Origin: a virus
Strand: one strand, 5' to 3'
IMG/VR virus record: IMGVR_UViG_3300022920_000035
Span: 1-24,952 of that record
Length of the DNA stretch: 24,952 bases
Position numbers and translations under genes: made by a program. Shown one piece after another: positions 1 to 6,712 of the stretch. Each line of letters opens with the position of its first letter. Within the stretch, counting starts at the first letter, position 1. Below the pieces are notes generated by a model. It saw only the letters and a program-made list of their open reading frames with translations. It made no database searches and was not told the DNA's origin.

Positions 1-29
1 TTTCTATGTGCATAAAGTACTTTTGCCAT
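1..29 (-). CDS. Start of an unidentified gene, cut by the left edge
   Basis: Only the first nine codons are in the window; they read MAKVLYAHR. The ATG lies six bases after the stop codon of the preceding 60-codon gene and is preceded by an A-rich stretch (CTAAAAACA), as at other starts here. It continues the late block on the same strand. The product cannot be named from this little sequence. Confidence 0.45.
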
Positions 30-34
30 TGTTT

Positions 35-217
35 TTAGTTTTGTATGTCTTGTAATCCTATTCTGTGAATTGTATCAGCTAAACACTTAACTGCTTCAAC
101 TTCTTGCCTATCTTCCATATTGATTTGCCCTTGTATCATCTCTGTTGATGTACCAATAGAAGATGCAGTATCAATCGTATTACCAAACCAAGTACTATCG
201 TATATTTCGTTTGCCAT
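35..217 (-). CDS. Small hypothetical protein of the late block (60 aa)
   Basis: A 60-residue acidic protein (MANEIYDSTWFGNTID at the N-terminus) with no recognisable domain, no membrane segment and no cysteine pair. It lies at the distal end of the late block after the portal and head-tail connector genes, so a minor structural or head-completion role is possible but is inference from position only. The ATG at 217 follows an A-rich run typical of starts in this genome. Its beginning overlaps the end of a 30-codon frame (195-287) that is coupled to the connector gene. Confidence 0.6.
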   Translation of the reverse strand: MANEIYDSTWFGNTIDTASSIGTSTEMIQGQINMEDRQEVEAVKCLADTIHRIGLQDIQN

Positions 218-287
218 CTTTTTCTTTTTTAGTTAAATACTTTTCCAATTTAACAATGTTTATTTGTTTCGGTTTATATCCTTTCAT
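195..287 (-). CDS. Very small basic hypothetical protein (30 aa)
   Basis: A 30-codon frame starting MKGYKPKQINIVKLEKYLT, rich in lysine. Its ATG shares a base with the TAA stop of the connector gene (TAATG), an arrangement seen repeatedly in this genome and typical of translational coupling. It overlaps the next gene by 23 bp. Support is limited to this junction, the filled gap and the coding-like composition; it could be chance. Confidence 0.4.
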   Translation of the reverse strand: MKGYKPKQINIVKLEKYLTKKEKDGKRNIR

Positions 288-787
288 TATAGTACCCAAT
301 TTGAACCGCTTACATTTTTATCTGGATATACATCAGAATCTTGATTGTCTAAATACTCTGGGAACTTTGAACTATCAAAACAAATGTAATCTACAAATCG
401 TCTTGTGTAATATTCTGCAAAATCTCTTTCTTTTTGAACTAAATAATCAACCTCATCTTTTGAAACTGTTTCTGCGTTTTCAGAACGATGTTTGAAAATA
501 CCCCCAGATTTAACTTGATAAGCTGCAAATGGTAAGAAATCAACCATAGCGTAGTGTATCAACATCGGTTGAATATAATCATTAACCAAAGTCAAATAAT
601 CGCCAGTTAATGTATCTGCTATAATATCATCAGAAATTCTATTATATAGTTTAGTACCTAAATAGTTTTGTATGTGTATTTCTTGTGCAATCTTAATGAA
701 CTGAATAAAAGAATCTGTATCTGTGTTCCCATCAATTACAGAATTCTTTACTAAATCTGTTCTACTTATAAATAATGCTGTTGCCAT
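287..787 (-). CDS. Head-tail connector/adaptor-like protein (166 aa)
   Basis: A soluble, mostly helical protein of 166 residues. The N-terminal part (ISRTDLVKNS..., then FIQFIKIAQEIHIQNYLGT) and the helical middle (YIQPMLIHYAMVDFLPFAAY) match the DUF6712-type proteins found next to the portal in Bacteroidetes phages, which are read as gp6-like adaptors that sit between portal and tail. The start lies six bases after the portal stop, consistent with a head-completion role. The family assignment is from remembered sequence pattern; the exact position in the neck is inference. Confidence 0.65.
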   Translation of the reverse strand: MATALFISRTDLVKNSVIDGNTDTDSFIQFIKIAQEIHIQNYLGTKLYNRISDDIIADTLTGDYLTLVNDYIQPMLIHYAMVDFLPFAAYQVKSGGIFKHRSENAETVSKDEVDYLVQKERDFAEYYTRRFVDYICFDSSKFPEYLDNQDSDVYPDKNVSGSNWVL

Positions 788-792
788 ATATC

Positions 793-2613
793 TTATTTGT
801 TTACGAATCCATTGTTTGGCATATCAGTTGGTCGCATTGCAACCTCTTTTGCGTTTACTTCTGGTTTAAAACCTTCTTTCTTTGCCTTGTTTACACTTAC
901 TTCTGCATTTGGATTACCTACATTTGGCTTTAGTTTTGCACCTTTTGCCATATATGTTTTACGCATCCAAAAATGATGACAATCTCCACCGCCTTTATAT
1001 AGCCAGATATCGTAAGTATCAGCACCATTTAAACCCCATCCAGCATTTACTGCTTTCTGACTCATCTGTTGAATATCTTCTTTGCGATATATCTTCTTTG
1101 CAGATACCATTTTCTTACAAAAAGACCTACTATTGTCAGATGCTTTTAAAGGTGCGTATTGATAACGTACTTTAAATTGAACACCTTCCTCGTTTTTACC
1201 ATCTTGGTCGCTTTTTGCGTTTGGTCTTGCAGTTCCAGTTGTTGCAAAGTTCCATATCTTGGAGAGTAAACTTGGATTCTTTTCGTTTAATTCTTTTATT
1301 TGTTCGTCTAACTCATCTTCTGAACCGTAATCAACCTTTCTTTCGTCAATTAATTCCCATTCCTCCAAGTCCTCATCTTCTCCAAAGTCCTCTAATGCGT
1401 TAAAAACCTTACTCATTTTAACACCAGTTTCCTCTTCTCTTGTTTCTTCATCCTTCACGTTCTCTAAATCCATAAATTGTAGAGGTTGTAAGGTCTTAAA
1501 GTATAGGTTTAAAGAGATATTGTTGTATGCAAGTATTTTATCAAAGGCATCAGTTAAAAGTTCTTGAAAAGGTACTATAACTGTGTTATGCATTAATATG
1601 GATGCAGTTTGTAATTCTTCTGCATTGTTACCTAATCCACTTGAATCTTTAATTCCTAATAACATAGGGGATACAACCCTATGGGAAACCATAACTTTCT
1701 TTTGTGATTCATCTGATAAGAATTGGTATTGGTTGTGAGCATCCGATAATTGTACTGGTGTAATATCTGCTTGTGCATCTTTATTGTCGTTAAAAGCAAG
1801 AATAAATTTACCAGCGTTTGAACTACCAGAGAATTTTTGTTGAATCTTGTTTTCAATTAAAGATTGTGCTTCTTCGTCTGGCACTCCGTTGTTAAAATTG
1901 ATTAACATTGATGGAGCAAGTCCATTCATTATATTATTCAAGTGATAGTTAGAAATCTCTTCTTCCAACTCCGCATACTGTAAACCACCTTGATAATCTG
2001 GAGTACTATAATAATACATTCCAGCTTTGTAAGGTTTTACATATAATATCTCAATTGGTTGTGGATTATTTGAAACACCAAATGCTGGTAATCTCAAAGG
2101 TTTATCACTTGGCTTTATATTTGCCCAATCTGGATGATAGTAATACGCTTGTACTTGTTTATCATCTTCAGAACACTTTTCTGCTCTTAAAGTTTCAATT
2201 GGTAAATGCTCAACCTTTTGAATTGTTTTTTTATCCTTTGAGTAAATCACTTGAATAGCACATTGACCAGCTAATTTCAAATCGTAAGATAATCTTCTAA
2301 CAACATCTTTTTTAAACAAAGAAATCATTCTTGCATACGCTTCTGGCTTTTTTGAACTATCTGTTGCATCCAAACCTTTTCCGTATATCATTTGTGATAT
2401 TCCGTTGATAACTGCATTATTTGTTGCAGAACCATTGTATCTGTCAATTAAGAATTGAAAGTAGTTATTATCCGAACCAAATTCAACCCATTCTTTTGTC
2501 TTTGATTCAACAATTTCTGGAGATGTGTAAGTTGATAAATTAACAAAACTAACTTTAGAATTGTTTGGTTTAGCAACCGTTGGTTTTCTGTACTTATTTA
2601 TGTGTTTACTCAT
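793..2613 (-). CDS. Portal protein with C-terminal extra domain
   Basis: At 606 residues this is the size of a dodecameric portal, the ring through which DNA enters and leaves the head. The N-terminal third (WVEFGSDNNYFQFLIDRYNGS, then NAVINGISQMIYGKGLD) and the middle (IENKIQQKFSGSSNAGKFIL, later MVSHRVVSPMLLGIKD) are typical of portals in Bacteroidetes phages. Residues about 420-460 are strongly acidic, and residues 481-554 form a separate module with conserved-looking RSFCKKM, GADTYDIWLYKGGG and CHHFW motifs. The gene overlaps the preceding gene by an ATGA junction. Unusually, it lies downstream of the capsid and tail tube genes rather than beside the terminase. Confidence 0.85.
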   Translation of the reverse strand: MSKHINKYRKPTVAKPNNSKVSFVNLSTYTSPEIVESKTKEWVEFGSDNNYFQFLIDRYNGSATNNAVINGISQMIYGKGLDATDSSKKPEAYARMISLFKKDVVRRLSYDLKLAGQCAIQVIYSKDKKTIQKVEHLPIETLRAEKCSEDDKQVQAYYYHPDWANIKPSDKPLRLPAFGVSNNPQPIEILYVKPYKAGMYYYSTPDYQGGLQYAELEEEISNYHLNNIMNGLAPSMLINFNNGVPDEEAQSLIENKIQQKFSGSSNAGKFILAFNDNKDAQADITPVQLSDAHNQYQFLSDESQKKVMVSHRVVSPMLLGIKDSSGLGNNAEELQTASILMHNTVIVPFQELLTDAFDKILAYNNISLNLYFKTLQPLQFMDLENVKDEETREEETGVKMSKVFNALEDFGEDEDLEEWELIDERKVDYGSEDELDEQIKELNEKNPSLLSKIWNFATTGTARPNAKSDQDGKNEEGVQFKVRYQYAPLKASDNSRSFCKKMVSAKKIYRKEDIQQMSQKAVNAGWGLNGADTYDIWLYKGGGDCHHFWMRKTYMAKGAKLKPNVGNPNAEVSVNKAKKEGFKPEVNAKEVAMRPTDMPNNGFVNK

Positions 2614-2960
2614 AATATTATAAAATCGTTATTACCACTCTTTGACTTGTATTCGTCTTTATTGACTGAATAGCTTTCGTTGTTAGTTTGGTCTGTTGAT
2701 TGTGATGTGCAAAATATCTTATCTCTGTAAATGATGTTTTGAGTACTTGTTTCAATTACTTTTAAATCGTAAAATCTACCCTCTTTTAAATCAAAAACAT
2801 TTGATAATTGTATGTAATTACCAACCTTTGTTGCCGTTGGTGTTATTGAAACAGTTGTATTTGTACTGTCATCTCTTAAATCCATCGTTACAGACGTAGA
2901 ATATACTCTTGGTATAATCTTTATATTTTGTATATCTGTTGTTGGCAATAAATGTTTCAT
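2610..2960 (-). CDS. Small structural-type hypothetical protein (116 aa)
   Basis: A 116-residue protein with a beta-rich pattern (alternating polar and hydrophobic residues through VTMDLRDDSTNTTVSITPT and GRFYDLKVIE) and a Ser/Asn/Lys-rich tail ending NNDFIIL. The composition suggests a small Ig-like or decoration-type domain, but no family is certain. It sits between the tail tube gene and the portal, and its stop overlaps the portal start (TTATGAG), implying coupled translation. An intrinsic terminator precedes it, and a hairpin and a TATTATATATATATG start block lie directly before its ATG, so it may have its own control. Confidence 0.65.
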   Translation of the reverse strand: MKHLLPTTDIQNIKIIPRVYSTSVTMDLRDDSTNTTVSITPTATKVGNYIQLSNVFDLKEGRFYDLKVIETSTQNIIYRDKIFCTSQSTDQTNNESYSVNKDEYKSKSGNNDFIIL

Positions 2961-2968
2961 ATATATAT

Positions 2969-2987
2969 AATACTAAATAATAGTATT
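2969..2987. repeat. 7-bp inverted repeat before the 116-aa gene
   Basis: AATACTA and TAGTATT are perfect inverted arms around a 5-base loop, in the short leader between the terminator at 3004-3031 and the start codon at 2960. It could be an RNA hairpin in the leader or a small operator. In such A/T-rich DNA chance is possible. Confidence 0.35.
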
Positions 2988-3003
2988 TTTATTTATTTAA
3001 GCC

Positions 3004-3031
3004 AAAAAAAGGCAACCGATTAAGATTGCCT
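3004..3031 (-). terminator. Rho-independent terminator after the tail tube gene
   Basis: Read on the minus strand, GGCAATC pairs with GGTTGCC (one G-T pair) around a 6-base loop, extended by an A-T pair and followed by seven T. It lies 28 bases beyond the stop of the tail tube gene and would end or reduce transcription before the 116-aa gene and portal. Confidence 0.85.
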
Positions 3032-3058
3032 AATTTTTAATAAAAACCAAAGTACTTA

Positions 3059-3586
3059 TTATGCGTTTGGGTCTATTTGAGATGAACTCTCGTTTGCAGT
3101 AACAACAGTTGAAACTGTAAAGTTAGCTGGAGATGTTTCCATTCCTTCTAATGTTAAAGTAAATCCAGATAAATCTCCCATTGCAGCACCAGATACAATT
3201 GTACCTCCAGTTACCTCTGCTCCGTGTTCTAATCCAACCATAAAGAAGTTTCCATTATAGTCCTCAATCGCAACGTGCGGTCTTGATGCAGCCAATAATT
3301 TAATCTCTTCTTGTGTCGCTTTGTCCAATGTGGTCAAAGTTAAGTTCAATGTTTGTGTGTAAAAAGTAGTTCCGTTTTCTCTTGAACTGGTAATCGCAGT
3401 TTCTAAAGATGAAGAACCTTTGATATCGTATTTGAAAAAATCTGGAGTTCCAGCAACCGCAGTAATCTCTCCAGCTACTATTGTAACATCTCCTAATGTA
3501 CCGTAATCAGCGAAATAAACCGCTTTTAAGCCACCAACAGAACTTTTACAAGGTAACGCTCTACCAGATGTAAGTAAACAAGCCAT
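3059..3586 (-). CDS. Major tail tube protein
   Basis: A 175-residue protein beginning MACLLTSGRALPCKSSVGGLK, a start I associate with the tail tube family of Bacteroidetes siphophages, whose subunits stack as rings around the tape measure. The rest is beta-rich (TFYTQTLNLTLTTLDKATQEE, later GFTLTLEGME) as expected for the gpV/Hcp-like tube fold. The gene is isolated between two intrinsic terminators, one after the capsid gene (3612-3649) and one after itself (3004-3031). This fits a protein needed in many copies and made from its own transcript. Start supported by the A/T-rich block TATATACACT before ATG. Confidence 0.75.
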   Translation of the reverse strand: MACLLTSGRALPCKSSVGGLKAVYFADYGTLGDVTIVAGEITAVAGTPDFFKYDIKGSSSLETAITSSRENGTTFYTQTLNLTLTTLDKATQEEIKLLAASRPHVAIEDYNGNFFMVGLEHGAEVTGGTIVSGAAMGDLSGFTLTLEGMETSPANFTVSTVVTANESSSQIDPNA

Positions 3587-3611
3587 AGTGTATATATTTT
3601 TTTAAGGTTAT

Positions 3612-3649
3612 AAAAAAAGGGGCGAGTAGATTAACCACCACCCCTTTTT
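3612..3649 (-). terminator. Rho-independent terminator after the major capsid gene
   Basis: On the minus strand AAAAGGGG pairs with CCCCTTTT, extended by a few weaker pairs around a loop of up to 18 bases, and the 3' arm runs into a T tract of seven. It lies 20 bases beyond the capsid stop codon and before the tail tube gene. With the terminator at 3004-3031 it brackets the tail tube gene. Confidence 0.85.
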
Positions 3650-3668
3650 AATTGTTATTTATTTAATA

Positions 3669-4589
3669 TTAAGAGTAGAAAACTACATCTTCCAATACTG
3701 CAATCTGAACTCCAGCAGTATAACGTGCGATAAATCTTACATTTTTAGACCCATCTAAATCGCTCATATCTAAAACCTTGATTTCGTTGTGGTCAGATAA
3801 TAAACCAGTTCCAAAGAATAAGTTAGATTTCAAAGTAGCAACCATTGTGTTATCAGCTAATCCGTTTGCACATACAACTTTCATTCCATCGAAATACTGG
3901 ATGTCGATATCTTGGTTTGTTCCTTGTGCCATAAATCCGTTTGCACCAACTCCATCAGCAGCAAATCCACCTAATGCTCTCTTGTATGCTCTCCATACGT
4001 TTTGAGATACATAGATAAATAAATCTTCGTTTCCGTATAAAGCAGATGGTACTGCATCAGCAACTTTTCCTAATTCAGCAATAACGTTTGCAGCAGTTAC
4101 AGTTCCAGCAGTAATGTCTTGTCCAGCTGGTAAAGTAGCAGCAGTCAACAATGTAGCAAAACCATCAAATGTTCCAGCTCCAGCAGTTCCACTCCAGATG
4201 TCTTGTTCTGTTTGTTGTGCAATCTCTCCAGCCATTAATCCGATAAAGTAATCAGAAAAAGTTGCTGGTAAATTGTCGTGTGCAGAATATCCCATTGAGA
4301 TAGCTTCCCAATCTGATTGGAATGGAGTTTTACACAACTCTAAATTTACTTGTAATTCTTTTGGTTCGATGATTCTTTCAGTTAAAACAACTGCTCCAGC
4401 ATCAGTAAAATCACAACTTGCGTTTGCGATAGCACCAGATAAACTTACTCTTTTTAAAACCTCTTTGTGTTTTACATTTGGCTTAACTTCGATTAATCCG
4501 TTTGCGATAGTGTTACCAGACAAAAGTGCAGCAGAAACATATTTCCCAGCAAATTCCCCAGCGTAAGTACTTGTAATTGATAAACTCAT
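3669..4589 (-). CDS. Major capsid protein
   Basis: A 306-residue protein with the length, Ala/Gly-rich composition and order of an HK97-fold capsid subunit. There is an N-terminal arm (MSLSITSTYAGEFAGKYVSA), a long central helix region (WEAISMGYSAHDNLPATF, GLMAGEIAQQTEQDIWSG), and a C-terminal P/A-domain strand set (FFGTGLLSDHNEIKVLDMSD, ARYTAGVQIAVLEDVVFY). It follows the scaffold-like gene by four bases and the prohead protease lies further upstream, the usual head-assembly trio. A strong terminator follows. The start at 4589 is preceded by an A-rich block (AAATAAAAAA). The family is inferred by pattern and context, with good confidence. Confidence 0.85.
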   Translation of the reverse strand: MSLSITSTYAGEFAGKYVSAALLSGNTIANGLIEVKPNVKHKEVLKRVSLSGAIANASCDFTDAGAVVLTERIIEPKELQVNLELCKTPFQSDWEAISMGYSAHDNLPATFSDYFIGLMAGEIAQQTEQDIWSGTAGAGTFDGFATLLTAATLPAGQDITAGTVTAANVIAELGKVADAVPSALYGNEDLFIYVSQNVWRAYKRALGGFAADGVGANGFMAQGTNQDIDIQYFDGMKVVCANGLADNTMVATLKSNLFFGTGLLSDHNEIKVLDMSDLDGSKNVRFIARYTAGVQIAVLEDVVFYS

Positions 4590-4593
4590 TTTT

Positions 4594-5187
4594 TTATTTG
4601 TTTAGTTTGTTAAAAATTCTACTCATTGTGTTATTCTTACCTTTTTGAGAGTAAAGGTTTAACTCTTTTTTTTCAGAAACATTTTCTGGATTGTGAGAAA
4701 TTCCCTCAACCTCATCAGAAGATAATTCAACAGATACTTCTTCAACTTCTTTTACTTCAACATTTGAAAGTTTTAGTTCGTTGATTTCAGTTCTTAATTT
4801 TTCAATTTCAGAAAAGAACATTTCTTCAGTAATTGATTTTACAACCTTTTTTGGAGATGCAGTTTCAGTTGATAATTCTTCTTCTTCTACTTCTTCAGAT
4901 TTAGCTTCTTCTTCAACTACTTCTTCAGCTGGTGCTTCTTCTTCTGCTTCAGCTTCTTTGATTGCTCCAATAATACCTTCTTCTTCGATAACGATTACCA
5001 TTCCTTCAGATTCGTATTCTCCGACTGGTACTGCTACTCTTTCTTCGTCTGCAACGACAAAGATTTCTGCACCAACTTCAAATGCTTCAGCTTCTAAAAC
5101 TGCACCATTATCAAGTTTCATTTGTTCTAACTTCACTTCGATACCGAGCAAAGTGCGAACTTTGTTTAATGTTTGATTTGTGTTCAT
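4594..5187 (-). CDS. Scaffold-like head protein, acidic (197 aa)
   Basis: A 197-residue, very acidic protein. Residues 1-75 look like a small beta-rich domain (TLNKVRTLLGIEVKLEQMKL, then VPVGEYESEGMVIVIEEEG). Residues about 76-115 are almost pure Glu/Ala/Val low complexity, and about 119-140 form a coiled-coil-like helix (ITEEMFFSEIEKLRTEINEL). A short basic tail ends MSRIFNKLNK. This layout, and its position directly before the capsid gene, matches the scaffold-like proteins of Bacteroidetes phages. It would be expected to help shell assembly and be lost or cut by the protease, which is inference. Confidence 0.65.
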   Translation of the reverse strand: MNTNQTLNKVRTLLGIEVKLEQMKLDNGAVLEAEAFEVGAEIFVVADEERVAVPVGEYESEGMVIVIEEEGIIGAIKEAEAEEEAPAEEVVEEEAKSEEVEEEELSTETASPKKVVKSITEEMFFSEIEKLRTEINELKLSNVEVKEVEEVSVELSSDEVEGISHNPENVSEKKELNLYSQKGKNNTMSRIFNKLNK

Positions 5188-5233
5188 AGTTATATAATAA
5201 AATTTAGTTATTATTTTGTATTTTGGTTTTTAA

Positions 5234-5635
5234 TTAACCTATTTTTGTTTCTAATTTTTTTGCATACTTAAATTCATCTTTAACATCTCCACTTGTGTTT
5301 ATTAGTGCTTTAGCTTCTTTATAGTTAGGTATTGAACTTTCAGAAACTCCTAACTCTTTAGCCATTGATTCAGCTTCTTTTGTGTATTTTTTTAAATCAT
5401 CAACAGAAGCATTAAACTGTTTATATTCATTTTCTATTTTTGAAAACTTATCTCTAACTTTAAAAAGTTCATTGTACCAAGAAGTTAAACTATTGTCAAT
5501 ACTTGCTCTTTGATTTTTATGTTTGTCATAAGATTTTTCAAGGTCTTTCATTATTCCCAACTCAACTTTCTGCGTTGACAATTCAGTTTTCTCTTCCTTG
5601 AATAATTTGTTAAATACTTCTTTTTGTGTGTTCAT
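5234..5635 (-). CDS. Coiled-coil hypothetical protein in head cluster (133 aa)
   Basis: A charged, almost wholly helical protein of 133 residues with heptad-like spacing (VFNKLFKEEKTELSTQKVEL, FSKIENEYKQFNASVDDLKK). There is no known catalytic motif, membrane segment or signal. It lies between the prohead protease and the scaffold-like gene, so a role in head assembly, for example as a second scaffold or core protein, is possible from position and shape only. The ATG is preceded by an AATATATATATA block, one of the clearest examples of the A/T start block in the window. Confidence 0.65.
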   Translation of the reverse strand: MNTQKEVFNKLFKEEKTELSTQKVELGIMKDLEKSYDKHKNQRASIDNSLTSWYNELFKVRDKFSKIENEYKQFNASVDDLKKYTKEAESMAKELGVSESSIPNYKEAKALINTSGDVKDEFKYAKKLETKIG

Positions 5636-5651
5636 TATATATATATTAATT

Positions 5652-5786
5652 TTAGTTTTCTTCTTCTATGGCATTTATTCTGCCGATTCCTTGCTTCCAA
5701 TAATCTGGTGCATTGCAATCTTTACCTTGATTTTGCTTACACTCAATAGAGTATGTGTTCTTGCACTTACAATAAACCGCCCTCAT
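5652..5786 (-). CDS. Small Cys-rich protein (44 aa), possible zinc knuckle
   Basis: A 44-codon gene whose ATG overlaps the prohead protease stop (TAATG), implying coupled translation. Cysteines at residues 6, 8, 16 and 24 (YCKCKN, SIECKQ, KDCNAP) could bind one zinc ion. The C-terminus is acidic (AIEEEN). The function is unknown. Confidence 0.6.
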   Translation of the reverse strand: MRAVYCKCKNTYSIECKQNQGKDCNAPDYWKQGIGRINAIEEEN

Positions 5787-6667
5787 TATGATAATAGTTT
5801 TTTAAGTTCTGAAAGTTCTTCTAATTGTTTTAGCTTTCTTGATGCCCAATTAACACCAGCAGAACCACCCCAAGCATCCCACATTAAACCACCGCACCCT
5901 TCTGAATATGCTACATCTTTGTGTTGCTGATGTCTTTTAAAAGATGCCATTCTTGCAATAGTATCTTTGCTTATTGGTTCTCTTTTCGCTAATTGGTTTG
6001 CTCTATTTTTTCCAGTTGCCTCTCCGCAAGAACCCCATCCGTTTTCTTCAACCCATTTCAACGCTCTTTTTGCATTGTTTGTTGCACCTTGTGGATAATC
6101 AGTATATGATTCTAATTCTTCTTTTGCTAAATCTTCTTTTAGTTCTTCGTTTGGTCTTTCTAACTTATCAGCAAAATAACCTTCGATTGAGAAACCTTTT
6201 ACTTTACCAGTTTTCACATAGTCATTCCAGATTTCATCATTATCAACTTTAACAGAACCCATCCAAGTTCCAACTGGTACATCCAAACCATATAAAGCAG
6301 TTTTATCTTTTGCCTTATCTTCAACAATCCAGCTTTCAACTAATGTCAAATCTTTTAATTGTGCATCGTGTTCTAATGTTGAGTTTGATTGGTTGCCATT
6401 CTGTAAATACATTTGAGATGCCTTTGCAACTGTCTTTTCAGAAAAGAATATATAATACTCATCTTCTCCGTTTCTTCTGTATATTGGCTTCTTTGGGATT
6501 AATAAAGCACCCATTAATAAACGCTTCTCTTTGTCTATCTCCGCAAGTTTAATTTCTTGCTTGTTAAGTGCTATAAAATCAGATTCAATTGCTGGATTTT
6601 CAACAACGCTTATTGCCTCAACTCCAATCGCTTCATCATCATCTAAAATTAGTTCAATCATTTTCAT
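5786..6667 (-). CDS. Prohead serine protease, XkdF-like, with C-terminal module
   Basis: Residues 1-170 resemble the XkdF-like phage serine protease that trims capsid and scaffold during head maturation. They include the opening IELILDDDEAIGVEAISVVE, the candidate catalytic His100 in LEHD and the candidate nucleophile Ser160 in KGFSIEGYF. Residues about 189-282 form a second domain with YPQGATNNAKRALKW, SCGEATGKNRANQLAKRE and SEGCGGLMWDAWGG. I recognise it as a recurring C-terminal module in Bacteroidetes phage head proteins, with no known function. The full length of 293 exceeds a lone protease because of this fusion. It heads the protease, scaffold, capsid order. Confidence 0.75.
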   Translation of the reverse strand: MKMIELILDDDEAIGVEAISVVENPAIESDFIALNKQEIKLAEIDKEKRLLMGALLIPKKPIYRRNGEDEYYIFFSEKTVAKASQMYLQNGNQSNSTLEHDAQLKDLTLVESWIVEDKAKDKTALYGLDVPVGTWMGSVKVDNDEIWNDYVKTGKVKGFSIEGYFADKLERPNEELKEDLAKEELESYTDYPQGATNNAKRALKWVEENGWGSCGEATGKNRANQLAKREPISKDTIARMASFKRHQQHKDVAYSEGCGGLMWDAWGGSAGVNWASRKLKQLEELSELKKLLS

Positions 6668-6712
6668 ATTTATATAATAGTTTTTAGTTAGTATTTTGCT
6701 TTTTTAATTAAA

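Noticed and set aside
1656-1856. Minus-strand 66-codon frame inside the portal gene
   Set aside because: It is fully inside the portal coding frame, has no slippery site at its edge and no protein-like pattern.
4781-5176. Plus-strand open frame (131 codons), Ser-rich
   Set aside because: It is the antisense of the Glu-rich scaffold-like gene; the Ser runs are just GAA/GAG read backwards.
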